A stretch of DNA of 64,000 nucleotides from NCBI GenBank assembly GCA_015061285.1, contig SUWW01000010.1:1-64000 (forward strand), read 5' to 3'. The translations under genes were made by a program, and so were the position numbers. The stretch is from Bacteroidales bacterium (lineage in GTDB: Bacteria > Bacteroidota > Bacteroidia > Bacteroidales > Marinilabiliaceae). This document shows, one piece after another, positions 39,423 to 47,876 of the stretch. The notes beneath the pieces were generated by a model that saw only the letters and a list, made by a program, of their open reading frames with translations, searched no databases and was not told where the DNA came from. Positions within the stretch are counted from its first letter, which is position 1. Each line of letters begins with the position of its first letter.

Positions 39423-40298
39423 ATGTCGAAAAAGTCACAAGCTACAGCCAGAAAACTACGTAGTTCATACGTCACAACAACAATTAGCATTTCGCTTGTT
39501 CTTTTATTATTAGGAATCATTGGCTTACTACTGCTCAACACAGGCCGACTTACATCGTACGTAAAAGAAAACTTGGGCCTCACCGTGCTTCTCAACGATG
39601 ACGCGCGCGAAGCCGAAATTCGCAAAATAGAGAAATCGCTCTCCGTTTCATCAATAGTGAAATCGGTAGAATACATCGACAAAGAGCAAGCAGCCGAAAT
39701 ACTACAACAAGATTTGGGCGAAGATTTTATCAGTTTTCTTGGCTACAATCCGCTGCCATCGTCGCTCGAAGTGAAGATGTATGCAGAGTATGCAACGCCA
39801 GAGAGCATGGAACAAATGAAAAAACTAATTCTCGACTTTCCTGAAGTGAAAGAAGTACACTATCAGAAAGACATGGTTAGCCTCATACACGAGAATGTTA
39901 GCAAAATATCGGCAGTACTATTAGCATTCGCTGCACTGATGATGATAATGGCTATATCGCTAATAAACAACACTGTGCGCTTGATGGTATACTCGAAACG
40001 CTTCCTCATACATACAATGCAGCTTGTGGGTGCAACAAACTCTTTCGTTCGTCGACCATTCATAAGCACGAGCATAATACAAGGACTAACTGGCGGACTG
40101 ATAGCTAACTTGCTACTTTCAGCTATCATATACATTTCGGCGCGTGAACTCGATGGCGTAATAAGTTTTTCAAATATCTACGTCATCACTCTTCTCTTTG
40201 CTGGTGTGTTTGCCGTGGGCATAATAATTACACTTTTATCGACTACGGTATCAGTCAATCGTTATCTAAACGTCAGAACTGCAGACTTATACGTATAA
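39423..40298 (+). CDS. ftsX: FtsX-like cell-division permease (291 aa)
   Basis: Inner-membrane partner of the ATPase FtsE, controlling peptidoglycan hydrolases at the septum. It has an N-terminal transmembrane segment at about 21-42, a periplasmic domain to about 165, then three further segments (about 168-190, 220-240, 258-280), matching FtsX topology. FtsE is not adjacent, which is usual in Bacteroidetes. An EnvC-like protein is encoded at 55.9 kb and could be its periplasmic partner. First gene of the ftsX-DUF3098-uppP-truB-queA cluster. Confidence 0.9.
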   Translation: MSKKSQATARKLRSSYVTTTISISLVLLLLGIIGLLLLNTGRLTSYVKENLGLTVLLNDDAREAEIRKIEKSLSVSSIVKSVEYIDKEQAAEILQQDLGEDFISFLGYNPLPSSLEVKMYAEYATPESMEQMKKLILDFPEVKEVHYQKDMVSLIHENVSKISAVLLAFAALMMIMAISLINNTVRLMVYSKRFLIHTMQLVGATNSFVRRPFISTSIIQGLTGGLIANLLLSAIIYISARELDGVISFSNIYVITLLFAGVFAVGIIITLLSTTVSVNRYLNVRTADLYV

Positions 40299-40325
40299 TT
40301 ATATTCATAAATAAAGATTGAGAAA

Positions 40326-40613
40326 ATGGCCAAAAATCTCAAAAAAGAAAACTCTTCTAATTTCGATTTTGCCTTAGGCAAACAAAACTATGTGTTGCTA
40401 AGCATAGGATTTGCCATCATTGTTTTGGGTTTCATACTTATGGCAGGAGGTGGCTCTGAGGACCCAAATGTATTCAACGATGATATTTACAGTTTTCGTC
40501 GCATAACAGTAGCACCAATAATTGTATTGATAGGCTTTTTGTTTGAAATATACGCCATCATGAAGCGTACGAACGACGATAAACAAAACGACGTAGCTGC
40601 AAACGAAAAATAA
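40326..40613 (+). CDS. DUF3098 family membrane protein (95 aa)
   Basis: Small protein with two transmembrane segments (about 23-40 and 60-78). The loop between them contains GGGSEDPNVFNDDIYSFRRITVAP, typical of this Bacteroidetes family. The function is unknown. The stop is immediately followed by the uppP start (ATAAATGA arrangement), so translation is probably coupled. Its conserved place between ftsX and uppP suggests a cell-envelope role. Confidence 0.88.
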   Translation: MAKNLKKENSSNFDFALGKQNYVLLSIGFAIIVLGFILMAGGGSEDPNVFNDDIYSFRRITVAPIIVLIGFLFEIYAIMKRTNDDKQNDVAANEK

Positions 40614-41411
40614 ATGAACAATTTTGAAGCTATAATCCTTGGCATACTACAAGGATTAACCGAATATTTACCCGTAAGTAGCAGCGGTCACTTAGTAATT
40701 GGCTCTACCCTATTCGGCATTGAAGGAGAAAACAATCTCACATTCACCATTGTAGTTCATGTTGCTACGGTGCTTAGCACGTTGGTGATTCTGCGCAAAG
40801 AGATTTGGCAACTGCTAAAAGGAATCTTCTGCAAAGAGTGGAACAACGATAAAGAGTATGCATTAAGCATAATTATATCTATGATACCAATAGCAATTGT
40901 TGGTTTACTATTCAAAGATGTGATAGAAGACATTTTTGGCGAAGGTCTGACAATCGTAGGTGTAATGCTTCTTGTTACAGCGACGCTTCTCGCATTTGCC
41001 TATTATGCGAAACCACGCAACAAAGAAAAAATCAGCTACTTAGATGCTTTCATCATTGGTATAGCACAAGCTATAGCTGTAATGCCTGGACTTTCACGCT
41101 CAGGCTCAACTATAGCTACAGGTTTGATTCTTGGCAACAAAAAAGAAAACCTCGCACAATTCTCATTCCTGATGGTTATTCCACCGATAGTTGGTGAAGC
41201 GCTTCTCGACACGCTCAAAGCCGTAGGCGAAGGCACAGAGGCTGCATTCGGCAGCATCTCACTAATGCCACTTTTGCTCGGCTTCGTGGCAGCATTCGTG
41301 TCAGGCTGTTTTGCTTGTAAATGGATGATTAACATCGTGAAGCGTGGAAAATTGATATACTTCGCTATTTATTGCGCTATTGTTGGAACGCTTTCACTAA
41401 TTCTTGCGTAG
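40614..41411 (+). CDS. uppP: Undecaprenyl-diphosphatase (265 aa)
   Basis: Recycles undecaprenyl diphosphate to the monophosphate carrier for peptidoglycan and polysaccharide synthesis; BacA type, also linked to bacitracin resistance. About eight hydrophobic segments. The two active-site motifs are seen as [15 protein letters not shown] (13-27) and [15 protein letters not shown] (about 157-171). Length is normal. It follows DUF3098 with no gap and precedes truB by 8 bp. Confidence 0.95.
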   Translation: MNNFEAIILGILQGLTEYLPVSSSGHLVIGSTLFGIEGENNLTFTIVVHVATVLSTLVILRKEIWQLLKGIFCKEWNNDKEYALSIIISMIPIAIVGLLFKDVIEDIFGEGLTIVGVMLLVTATLLAFAYYAKPRNKEKISYLDAFIIGIAQAIAVMPGLSRSGSTIATGLILGNKKENLAQFSFLMVIPPIVGEALLDTLKAVGEGTEAAFGSISLMPLLLGFVAAFVSGCFACKWMINIVKRGKLIYFAIYCAIVGTLSLILA

Positions 41412-41419
41412 AAAGGAAA

Positions 41420-42148
41420 ATGAATTTCATAGAAGGCGAAGTAATATACATAGACAAACCTCTGAAATGGACCTCGTTCGATGTCGTCAACAAGATTCGC
41501 TTGATGCTTCGTAAACACATGGGCATAAAGAAGATAAAGGTTGGTCACGCTGGCACTTTGGATCCTTTGGCCACCGGACTTGTGATAGTCTGCACAGGAC
41601 GTAGCACAAAGAAGATTGAGCAGTTGATGAACCACGATAAGGAGTATATAGCCACCATAAAACTTGGGCAAACTACTCCATCGTTCGACATCGAAACCGA
41701 AGTTGATAATGAGTACCCAACTGCGCATATAACGAGAGAGATGGTAGAAAACGTCATAAATAGCCATTTTTTAGGCGAAATAGACCAAATACCACCATTA
41801 TACTCGGCCATACGTATTGATGGGAAAAGAGCCTACGAACACGCCCGAAAAGGAAATAATGACGTAGAACTGAAAAGTCGTAAAATAAATATCTACAATA
41901 TGAGCATCGTAAACTACGACTTTCCATCGGTAACAATAAAGATAAACTGCAGCAAAGGAACGTACATACGCTCCATAGCACGCGACTTGGGCAAAGCTCT
42001 TAACAGCGGCGCTCACCTAACAGAACTTCGCCGTACGAAAGTTGGCGATATTTCTATCGAGCAAGCTATTACGATTGACGATGTAGAAACACTCGTAAAG
42101 CAGGAAGCTCAACAAAAAGAGAATTTAGAAACTATAAATAATCAATAA
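41420..42148 (+). CDS. truB: tRNA pseudouridine(55) synthase (242 aa)
   Basis: Makes pseudouridine 55 in the T loop of tRNAs. The catalytic Asp is D48 in GHAGTLDPLATG. The segments YSAIRIDGKRAYEHARKG and CSKGTYIRSIARDLG are also typical. I place the start at 41420, preceded by AAAGGAA at 41412-41418, one of the clearer ribosome-binding sites here. The frame is open 48 nt further upstream, inside uppP, but those residues do not fit the family. queA follows 3 bp downstream. Confidence 0.93.
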   Translation: MNFIEGEVIYIDKPLKWTSFDVVNKIRLMLRKHMGIKKIKVGHAGTLDPLATGLVIVCTGRSTKKIEQLMNHDKEYIATIKLGQTTPSFDIETEVDNEYPTAHITREMVENVINSHFLGEIDQIPPLYSAIRIDGKRAYEHARKGNNDVELKSRKINIYNMSIVNYDFPSVTIKINCSKGTYIRSIARDLGKALNSGAHLTELRRTKVGDISIEQAITIDDVETLVKQEAQQKENLETINNQ

Positions 42149-42151
42149 ACC

Positions 42152-43204
42152 ATGAAACTATCAGAGTTCGAATACGAATGCCCCGAAGATCTCATAGCTC
42201 AATACCCTATTGAGAATCGCGACGAAGCACGTCTTATGGTGTTGCACAAAAAAACTGGCGAAATAGAACACCGCATTTTCAAAGACGTGATTGATTATTT
42301 TGATGAAAACGACGTAATGGTTTTGAACGACACAAAAGTCTTCCCTGCTCGTCTTTATGGCAACAAAGAGAAAACTGGCGCACAAATTGAAGTGTTTCTG
42401 CTTCGTGAACTTAACCACGAGCAACACCTCTGGGATGTGCTTGTTGACCCAGCTCGCAAAATACGTATTGGCAACAAACTCTATTTTGGCGAAGACAACC
42501 AAATGGTTGCCGAAGTTATCGACAACACCACTTCACGTGGTAGAACACTCCGCTTCCTCTGCGATACCAACGACGAAGATTTCAAAAAAAATCTCTACGC
42601 TCTTGGTCAGATGCCATTACCAGACTGCATTCATCGCGAACCTACTCCCGACGACGCCATATACTATCAAACAATTTTCGCTAAAAACGAAGGTGCTATT
42701 GCTGCTCCAACTGCAGGTTTACACTTCAGCCGCGAACTTTTGAAACGTATGGAGATAAAGGGTATCAATTGCGCTAAACTTACGCTGCATATTGGCCTTG
42801 GTAGTTTCCGTACTGTAGAAGTAGAAGACCTAACGAAGCACAAAATGGATTCAGAGCAAATGTTCGTAGACGAAGAGGCTTGCAAGATTGTGAATGCCGC
42901 TAAAGATGGTAATCACCGCATTTGCGCAGTTGGCAATACTTCGCTACGCGCACTTGAAACAGCAGTTTCTACACTCGGTCACATCAAACCTTACGATGGT
43001 TGGACGAACAAATTCATATATCCACCATACGACTTCCGTGTAGCTAACACAATGATTTCAAACTTCCAATTGCCACAATCTACCCTACTCATCTCTGTTT
43101 GTGCTTTTGGTGGTTATAAGAATGTTATGAATGCTCACAACACCGCCGTAAAAGAGGGCTACAAGTTTGGTCCGTTTGGCGATGCTCTACTTATGGTAGA
43201 CTAA
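42152..43204 (+). CDS. queA: S-adenosylmethionine:tRNA ribosyltransferase-isomerase (350 aa)
   Basis: Adds the cyclopentene part to preQ1 at tRNA position 34 in queuosine synthesis. Family text present: [49 protein letters not shown] and [11 protein letters not shown]. The length is normal. It is the last gene of its cluster, with a terminator 22 bp past its stop. Confidence 0.95.
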   Translation: MKLSEFEYECPEDLIAQYPIENRDEARLMVLHKKTGEIEHRIFKDVIDYFDENDVMVLNDTKVFPARLYGNKEKTGAQIEVFLLRELNHEQHLWDVLVDPARKIRIGNKLYFGEDNQMVAEVIDNTTSRGRTLRFLCDTNDEDFKKNLYALGQMPLPDCIHREPTPDDAIYYQTIFAKNEGAIAAPTAGLHFSRELLKRMEIKGINCAKLTLHIGLGSFRTVEVEDLTKHKMDSEQMFVDEEACKIVNAAKDGNHRICAVGNTSLRALETAVSTLGHIKPYDGWTNKFIYPPYDFRVANTMISNFQLPQSTLLISVCAFGGYKNVMNAHNTAVKEGYKFGPFGDALLMVD

Positions 43205-43226
43205 ATAAATACTGCTATAATTACCG

Positions 43227-43254
43227 ATGGAGACTATTGAAAAATGGTCTCCAT
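43227..43254 (+). terminator. Rho-independent terminator of the ftsX-queA cluster
   Basis: Stem ATGGAGAC/GTCTCCAT with a 12-nt loop, followed by T5. Confidence 0.85.
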
Positions 43255-43349
43255 TTTTTGTTAGTTATGTACGCAACGAAAAGTTGAAAAGCAGAAATCC
43301 ACCAACTTGTAGTTTTTCTATTTGTTGTCGGGAATTTGTAATCCACGAC

Positions 43350-43410
43350 TATTGAATAGTGGATTTGAAATCCACATTTCACAGACGGCTGATTGCAAAT
43401 CCGCCTGAAC
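43350..43410. repeat. Paired palindromic repeat, family B, copy 2
   Basis: GTGGATTTGAAATCCAC followed by GGCTGATTGCAAATCCGCC and TGAAC. It matches 4399-4451 with compensating changes in the first stem (GCGG to GTGG with CCGC to CCAC). It ends at the stop codon of the restriction-modification gene. Confidence 0.7.
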
Positions 43411-43411
43411 C

Positions 43412-46400
43412 TCACTCACCTTCCACAACCTTTATTTCTTCCTCGGTTAGGCCGTAAAGATGATAGACCATGTTATCGATTGCGGCATCGGTGGTGGCGA
43501 TTTGCGTTTTTAGCGCGACGCATTCTGCTTTGTAGGCATTGAAGTATTCCTCGAGCTCGTCTTTTTGCATGAGCGAGAGTTTTATCTTTTGCTTCTCGAG
43601 CTCTTTTATAAACGCCTTGAATTCGAGTGTGTAGAAGGTTTCGAGCGCTGCGGTGACTTTAGGCAGATTGTATGTCTCGGTTATACGGCGCAGAAATTTA
43701 GAAACCTTCTGCTGAAGCTCGGCAGTGAGCGTGAGCATCTTATCGGCATAATCAGCAAGGGGGTTCTCCGCATTATCGACAAGGGGGCATGCCCCGCCAT
43801 CTCCTCCATCGGCATAGGACACACTTTCGCCTTCGGCAAGGGGGCATGCCCCCTTGTTAGATGTCTCCTTGTTAGATGCCCCCTTGTCATATATAGCAGC
43901 AGGTACTGGGAAATTCTCGAAATAAACTTTGCGGATTTCGCGTGTGCCGCCTTGCAGTTCAGGACAGTTGTACCAAATCCATAATTTACAGAGTTTTGAG
44001 TTGAAAATGGCAGCAAGAGCCTTCAAATCAAAACTGGCGTCGGTGGCGGTAATCATAAATGTCTTGTCGTTCCCGAAAAATCCCCTGTCGTCGAAAATGA
44101 ACGGAAATGCCGAAGTCATGTTCGGATACATTATTTTGGGCTTCGAAAACTCCTGATAATAATCTGCCGCCCAACGTTGTGAAGCATACCATTCATACCT
44201 AATGCCTGTTTCTGCTTTGTTTCGAGCGGATAATTTTTCTTTGAATTGAAGCAAATGATTGTAAATCGCAGGATAATTGGTTTTGAAATCGGTTTCAGAC
44301 TTTTCCGAAACTCCTTGAATATTCGCATTCAAATGGTTAGGGAAATGCCACGGCATAAAAATCAAATATTGTTCGTCCCAATTTGGCACCCACGCTTGAA
44401 TATCCCTACCGCGTAAAAGAGGTTTTATTATTTTTTCGCTTTTTGCATCTTCGGCAATAAGGCGTCTACGTGTTTCACCGTCAATGAAATACGCATCGTT
44501 GAAACCCGTTTTTATTCCATAATTGATAATTATCGGTAAGTTTTTTAGCGGTTTGCTTTGCTGCATTTTATTCAAAACCGCAGTGTGAGCGGCTGAACGA
44601 ATTATCCACGGTTCATCGCCAAACGTTTCATAATCAAACTCTTGCAAAGCGGTAGGAACTTCGGTCATAAAATCGCCGTGGTAGGTTTTTCTGTTCAGTG
44701 AGAGTGCTGAAACAGTGCCTTTTACATCGGATTTTCGGGTTACAAAAATGCAGACATAGGTGGTGGCATCCTGAAAAAACTGAATGTCGCCAAAATTCAG
44801 AATCTGTTGCAACGATGTTTTTGATAAGAATCTGCGAAGCTCTTTTCCATAATCGACAATCATCCATTTGTTTGGCATAATGAACGATTGCAAACCGTTA
44901 GGTTTTAGCAGATTATAGCCTCGCTCTGTAAACAGGCAATACAAATCGCCGCTTTTGTTGTAGCTCTCGTAGCCACATTGAGCATATACATCGCTCATAG
45001 CGCCTATGCTCTGCAACTGCACATACGGCGGATTGCCAATCACCACATCGAAGCCGCCTGTGTATTCTGGCATAAATATCTCATCGAACGTGCAAATCGG
45101 CACAATATCGATGTTTTTCAATGGAGGAAGTTCATGCTTGAGTCTGTTGTTTTTTATGTAATCAATGGCGTTGCATAGGTATTCTTCGGTATCGATTTCT
45201 ACACAACCATATTTCTGCGCCCACAATTGGCATTGCGTCTCGCCGCGGGAATCGCTTTGACAAGGGGGCATGCCCCCTTGTTGCTGATACTCTGGTATGT
45301 CTCCTTGCTGTCGATTCTGCGGCATAGTACGACCCATTGCTATATTTACGGCTCGTGCTGTCATCGATTTTATTTTACCAACAATTTTGGAAACTTCACC
45401 TTCCTCGCAAACCAAAATGAAATGCATGTGGTCGCCACAAATATTGTAAGCGGGAACCTTCAGTTTGTCGTTTTTGACAATCTGGGCGAAAGTTTCAGTA
45501 ATTATCTGTTCTTCTATTTCATCAATCCAAGTTGGGTCAGCATAAGGTTTTGTACCATGAAACCGCAGAAGTCTTACTTTGTAGTCAATCATTCGCTGCG
45601 AAGTGCGGCTGTCGTGCGTAGCGGTAGTTATGTGCCAAATTTTATTTTTCTTCTCATGGAACACTTGCGGAAATTCCCGATACCAATCGAAGGTCGACAT
45701 TGTATCTGACAAGGGGGCATGCCCCCTTGTTGTAGTATAGTTAGGCGAGATTAGCGAGTTGCCGCACTTTATGTTTTTGTTGAGCGAGCTGAGTTTGCGG
45801 TGCGGCTTAGCGGTACGTAGCCATAGCGCGAGTTTGGCAATCTCTACACTCTCCTCGTTTATATCCACGCCGAAGAGGTTGTTCTCGAGGATAGAGTTCT
45901 CGATGTTCGGAAAGACAAAATCGGAGCCAGTAATCTTAGCATCCATCTCGTCGATAAGGTGGTGCTCGCCAATAAGGAACTGAAGAGCAGCATTGAGGAA
46001 TGCGCCCGAGCCGCACGCGGGGTCGCAGATGCTTATGCCGAGCAGCCACTCGCGGTATGCGTTGAGTTTGTCGATGAGCGCCTTCTTGGTGTCGTGGCGG
46101 CGGTTACGGTCGGAGAAATATTCACTTTCATCAATGCCCAACTCCGCTTTTTTCTCGGTACACAGACGCCCAACGGTGTTCTCAACTATGTATTTGGTGA
46201 TATATTGCGGAGTGTAGAACACGCCATCGCGCTTGCGCTTGTTGACACCTGACGATGGGGCATGCTCTGACAATGGGGCATGCTCTGACAATGGGGTATG
46301 CTCTGACAATGGGGTATGCTCTGACAATGGGGCATGCCCCATTGTTTCTATTTCGTTTAGCGAATTTTCGAATATGTGACCAAGGATATTTACATCGACT

Positions 46401-47413
46401 TCGCTTTTGTAGTCGTAGTCGGCCAAGCGGCGCGTATGCGTAGCCAGCACATCGTCGCTAATGGTGAGGTTGTCGAGCACCTCGTCTGGCTTGAAGAGTC
46501 CGCCGTTGTACGCAAAAATCTCAATATCCTTGCCTTTGTAACCTGTGTCTAAGTAGCCGAAATACTTCTTGATACGGTCGTAGAGAGGCACGTACGCATC
46601 GAGTTCAGATAGCTTTTCCCAATCGGCAATGATTTTCACCATTGTGTTTGGCTGCAGCAAACCGCTGTCCTCGGCAAAGAATATGAAGAGCAGGCGGTCG
46701 AGCAGTTTCTGTGTCTTTTTGTAGAGCGTGACAGTATCAACGTCGTTGACAATGGGGCATGCCCCCTTGTTGTGTGAAAGAATATCTTCAAAGAGAACTT
46801 GCTTGAACGTAGAGTAGTCGCGATACAGCGCATTAGTGATTGCATCTTCGCTACTTACGCTTTCGGTTTTGATGCGTTTAGGCAGATTAGCAGCAATGTT
46901 TTCGTAAGCAAGACAAAGCCAAAGCATGCGGAACTCATCTTCGGTGAGATGGAAGAGGTCGAACTCGATGCACTCCACAGCATTTTCGATATAGAAGCGC
47001 AGTTTCTCAAAGTTAGAAATGACAACATAGACTGCGTTTTTGTTCTGATTCTTGTAGCCAAAGGCTTGTTGCTCAATCTTGCTGAGGTCTGTGGTTTTGT
47101 GGTCTTTGAGTTCTATCACGCCCACAACTTTTTCGTCGACGAGAATAGCGCCATCGGCTTTTTTCGAGTTTGTCTCGTTTTTCTGCTCTGTGATTAGGTT
47201 GTAGTTGGGCGAAGGATTTAGTGTGTAGCCAAGAACCTTGACGAATAGTTCGCGCAAGAAGCCTTCTTGAAATTGCTCTTCTTTGCTCTGACGGATATTT
47301 GTCTGAATATCAGAGTTCAGAAAGTAGCTTTTGTATTGGCTCCACGCCTGCGCTATGGTCTCTTCTGAAAGCGCAGATACGTATTTCTTGACGATGTTTT
47401 TCTGAAACAGCAT
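43412..47413 (-). CDS. Type IIG restriction-modification enzyme with inserted Y1/HUH transposase-like domain (1333 aa)
   Basis: Single-chain restriction endonuclease and N6-adenine methyltransferase of the Eco57I kind. An N-terminal PD-(D/E)xK-like nuclease has D87 and E101-L-K103. The methyltransferase region has VFYTPQYITKYIVENTVGR before motif I DPACGSGAF (464-472), and motif IV NPPY is at 794-797. A target-recognition region and a coiled C-terminus follow. Motifs I and IV are about 330 residues apart, against about 100 expected. The excess is a REP-associated tyrosine transposase-like domain (about 590-765) with HMH at 662-664 and Y752. Short palindromes encode peptides at about 215, 357-388, 562, 711, 1186 and 1205 (GHAPLSE, NKGACPL, GGMPPCQ). 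The frame is open throughout. No other subunit gene is adjacent. Function of the composite is inference. Confidence 0.85.
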   Translation of the reverse strand: MLFQKNIVKKYVSALSEETIAQAWSQYKSYFLNSDIQTNIRQSKEEQFQEGFLRELFVKVLGYTLNPSPNYNLITEQKNETNSKKADGAILVDEKVVGVIELKDHKTTDLSKIEQQAFGYKNQNKNAVYVVISNFEKLRFYIENAVECIEFDLFHLTEDEFRMLWLCLAYENIAANLPKRIKTESVSSEDAITNALYRDYSTFKQVLFEDILSHNKGACPIVNDVDTVTLYKKTQKLLDRLLFIFFAEDSGLLQPNTMVKIIADWEKLSELDAYVPLYDRIKKYFGYLDTGYKGKDIEIFAYNGGLFKPDEVLDNLTISDDVLATHTRRLADYDYKSEVDVNILGHIFENSLNEIETMGHAPLSEHTPLSEHTPLSEHAPLSEHAPSSGVNKRKRDGVFYTPQYITKYIVENTVGRLCTEKKAELGIDESEYFSDRNRRHDTKKALIDKLNAYREWLLGISICDPACGSGAFLNAALQFLIGEHHLIDEMDAKITGSDFVFPNIENSILENNLFGVDINEESVEIAKLALWLRTAKPHRKLSSLNKNIKCGNSLISPNYTTTRGHAPLSDTMSTFDWYREFPQVFHEKKNKIWHITTATHDSRTSQRMIDYKVRLLRFHGTKPYADPTWIDEIEEQIITETFAQIVKNDKLKVPAYNICGDHMHFILVCEEGEVSKIVGKIKSMTARAVNIAMGRTMPQNRQQGDIPEYQQQGGMPPCQSDSRGETQCQLWAQKYGCVEIDTEEYLCNAIDYIKNNRLKHELPPLKNIDIVPICTFDEIFMPEYTGGFDVVIGNPPYVQLQSIGAMSDVYAQCGYESYNKSGDLYCLFTERGYNLLKPNGLQSFIMPNKWMIVDYGKELRRFLSKTSLQQILNFGDIQFFQDATTYVCIFVTRKSDVKGTVSALSLNRKTYHGDFMTEVPTALQEFDYETFGDEPWIIRSAAHTAVLNKMQQSKPLKNLPIIINYGIKTGFNDAYFIDGETRRRLIAEDAKSEKIIKPLLRGRDIQAWVPNWDEQYLIFMPWHFPNHLNANIQGVSEKSETDFKTNYPAIYNHLLQFKEKLSARNKAETGIRYEWYASQRWAADYYQEFSKPKIMYPNMTSAFPFIFDDRGFFGNDKTFMITATDASFDLKALAAIFNSKLCKLWIWYNCPELQGGTREIRKVYFENFPVPAAIYDKGASNKETSNKGACPLAEGESVSYADGGDGGACPLVDNAENPLADYADKMLTLTAELQQKVSKFLRRITETYNLPKVTAALETFYTLEFKAFIKELEKQKIKLSLMQKDELEEYFNAYKAECVALKTQIATTDAAIDNMVYHLYGLTEEEIKVVEGE
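43778..43799. repeat. GGGGCATGCCCC palindrome copy inside the RM gene (degenerate)
   Basis: GACAAGGGGGCATGCCCC with a diverged right end (GCCAT instead of CTTGT). Encodes GGACPLV on the minus strand. An incomplete half-copy (CAGCAAGGGGG) lies just upstream at 43754. Confidence 0.65.
43836..43890. repeat. GGGGCATGCCCC palindrome copy plus partial half-copies inside the RM gene
   Basis: CAAGGGGGCATGCCCCCTTG (43837-43856) is complete. It is followed by TTAGATGTCTCCTTG and TTAGATGCCCCCTTG, two right-half duplications. Together they encode DKGASNKETSNKGACPL on the minus strand, and all fit the reading frame. Confidence 0.7.
45140..45645 (-). mobile_element. RAYT-like (Y1_Tnp, HUH) domain embedded in the RM gene
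   Basis: About 175 codons within the larger ORF. Family-like features in order: IWHITTATHDSRTSQRM near the start (beta-strand opening), a helix (EEQIITETFAQIV), the metal-binding HUH motif HMH in GDHMHFILVCEE, SKIVGKIKSMTARAVN, then LWAQKYGCVEIDTEEYL, and AIDYIKNNRLKH where Y752 fits the catalytic tyrosine (compare the RAYT pattern YI-x-x-N). There are no IS ends or target duplications that I can see. Boundaries fall between FDWYREFPQVF and GGFDVVIGNPPY, which are normally adjacent in Eco57I-type enzymes. A palindrome copy lies inside the domain at 45259. Confidence 0.8.
45259..45281. repeat. GGGGCATGCCCC palindrome copy inside the transposase-like domain
   Basis: CAAGGGGGCATGCCCCCTTG with GA before and TTG after. 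On the minus strand it encodes QQGGMPPCQS, a third reading phase relative to the other copies. It lies between the HMH motif and the candidate catalytic tyrosine. Confidence 0.8.
45708..45730. repeat. GGGGCATGCCCC palindrome copy before the transposase-like domain
   Basis: CAAGGGGGCATGCCCCCTTG with GA before and T after. Encodes TTRGHAPLSD on the minus strand, about 25 codons before the transposase-like domain begins. Confidence 0.8.
46251..46345. repeat. 18-bp tandem array derived from the palindrome
   Basis: Four 18-bp units of form GACAATGGGG(C/T)ATGCTCT, each the left half of the palindrome, end in one complete CAATGGGGCATGCCCCATTG at 46323-46345. The period is six codons, giving HAPLSE/HTPLSE hexapeptides at about residues 357-388 of the RM protein. 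The frame is kept whatever the copy number. Confidence 0.85.
46748..46770. repeat. GGGGCATGCCCC palindrome copy near the nuclease/methyltransferase linker
   Basis: GACAATGGGGCATGCCCC joined to CTTGT, a hybrid of the two sequence versions. Encodes NKGACPIV near residue 215 on the minus strand. Confidence 0.75.
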
Positions 47414-47526
47414 AGATTGTATGGTTTTGTAATTCGAAGCACTAAGATAAGTTTAGTTACGAATAATGAGAATTGAGGAACACTTATGAAACTGATTTGC
47501 ACAGATTTATTTACGCGATTTGCTAA

Positions 47527-47573
47527 AGCCTGCAGGGCTGAAATAACACAGCCATGGGTGTGAACCCATGGCT
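47527..47573. repeat. Palindromic repeat, family C, copy 2
   Basis: AGCC-tgca-GGGCT (47527-47539) followed by AGCCATGGG-tgtgaa-CCCATGGCT (47550-47573). The second hairpin matches that at 12757-12780. The 209-bp gap 47414-47622 otherwise shows nothing. Confidence 0.65.
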
Positions 47574-47622
47574 ATCAAATCGGCAAATTCATTTGTCGGG
47601 GATTACAACGAGCGCGCAAAAA

Positions 47623-47871
47623 TCACTCTTTCACCTCTTCGAAATCGACATATTCGCCACCTAATTTTTCAGAAAGAGTCTGGCCGTTTTTGTCTTTTTT
47701 GGGACGATAAGTAAAGTCGTTTTCTGATTTTTCTTCTGGTTGCGCACCAAAATTTTTGCTCATTCGCTTCAAAAACAACTTCAAAGCTAAAGGCATTACG
47801 AGGCGAAAAAGCAAACGTAATACGAAGAAAATCAGTAATAATGTAAATATGAGAGAAAAGAATTTTTCCAT
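47623..47871 (-). CDS. DUF4834 family protein (82 aa)
   Basis: One N-terminal transmembrane segment (about 5-24), a basic stretch, then a C-terminal part with FTYRPKKDKNGQTLSEKLGGEYVDFEEV, typical of this Bacteroidetes family. The function is unknown. It is the last gene of the long minus-strand run that begins at 59166, 5 bp after ispH. Confidence 0.8.
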   Translation of the reverse strand: MEKFFSLIFTLLLIFFVLRLLFRLVMPLALKLFLKRMSKNFGAQPEEKSENDFTYRPKKDKNGQTLSEKLGGEYVDFEEVKE

Positions 47872-47876
47872 GAATC

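Noticed and set aside
41372-41419. Upstream extension of truB into uppP
   Set aside because: The extra 16 residues have no family character, and a good ribosome-binding site precedes the ATG at 41420.
45140-45730. Intein in the methyltransferase
   Set aside because: The insert lacks the N-terminal Cys/Ser splice residue, the splicing blocks and the terminal His-Asn; it carries transposase-like HUH and Tyr motifs instead.
46251-46345. CRISPR-like repeat array
   Set aside because: The units are 18-bp direct tandem repeats with no spacers and lie in a coding frame.
43412-47413. RM gene being a pseudogene because of the many repeat insertions
   Set aside because: The frame is open for 1333 codons, with catalytic motifs of nuclease, methyltransferase and transposase-like domain present.
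43412-47413. Phage, ICE or genomic island around the RM gene
   Set aside because: No integrase, tRNA-associated direct repeat or conjugation gene is visible; flanking genes are ordinary housekeeping clusters.
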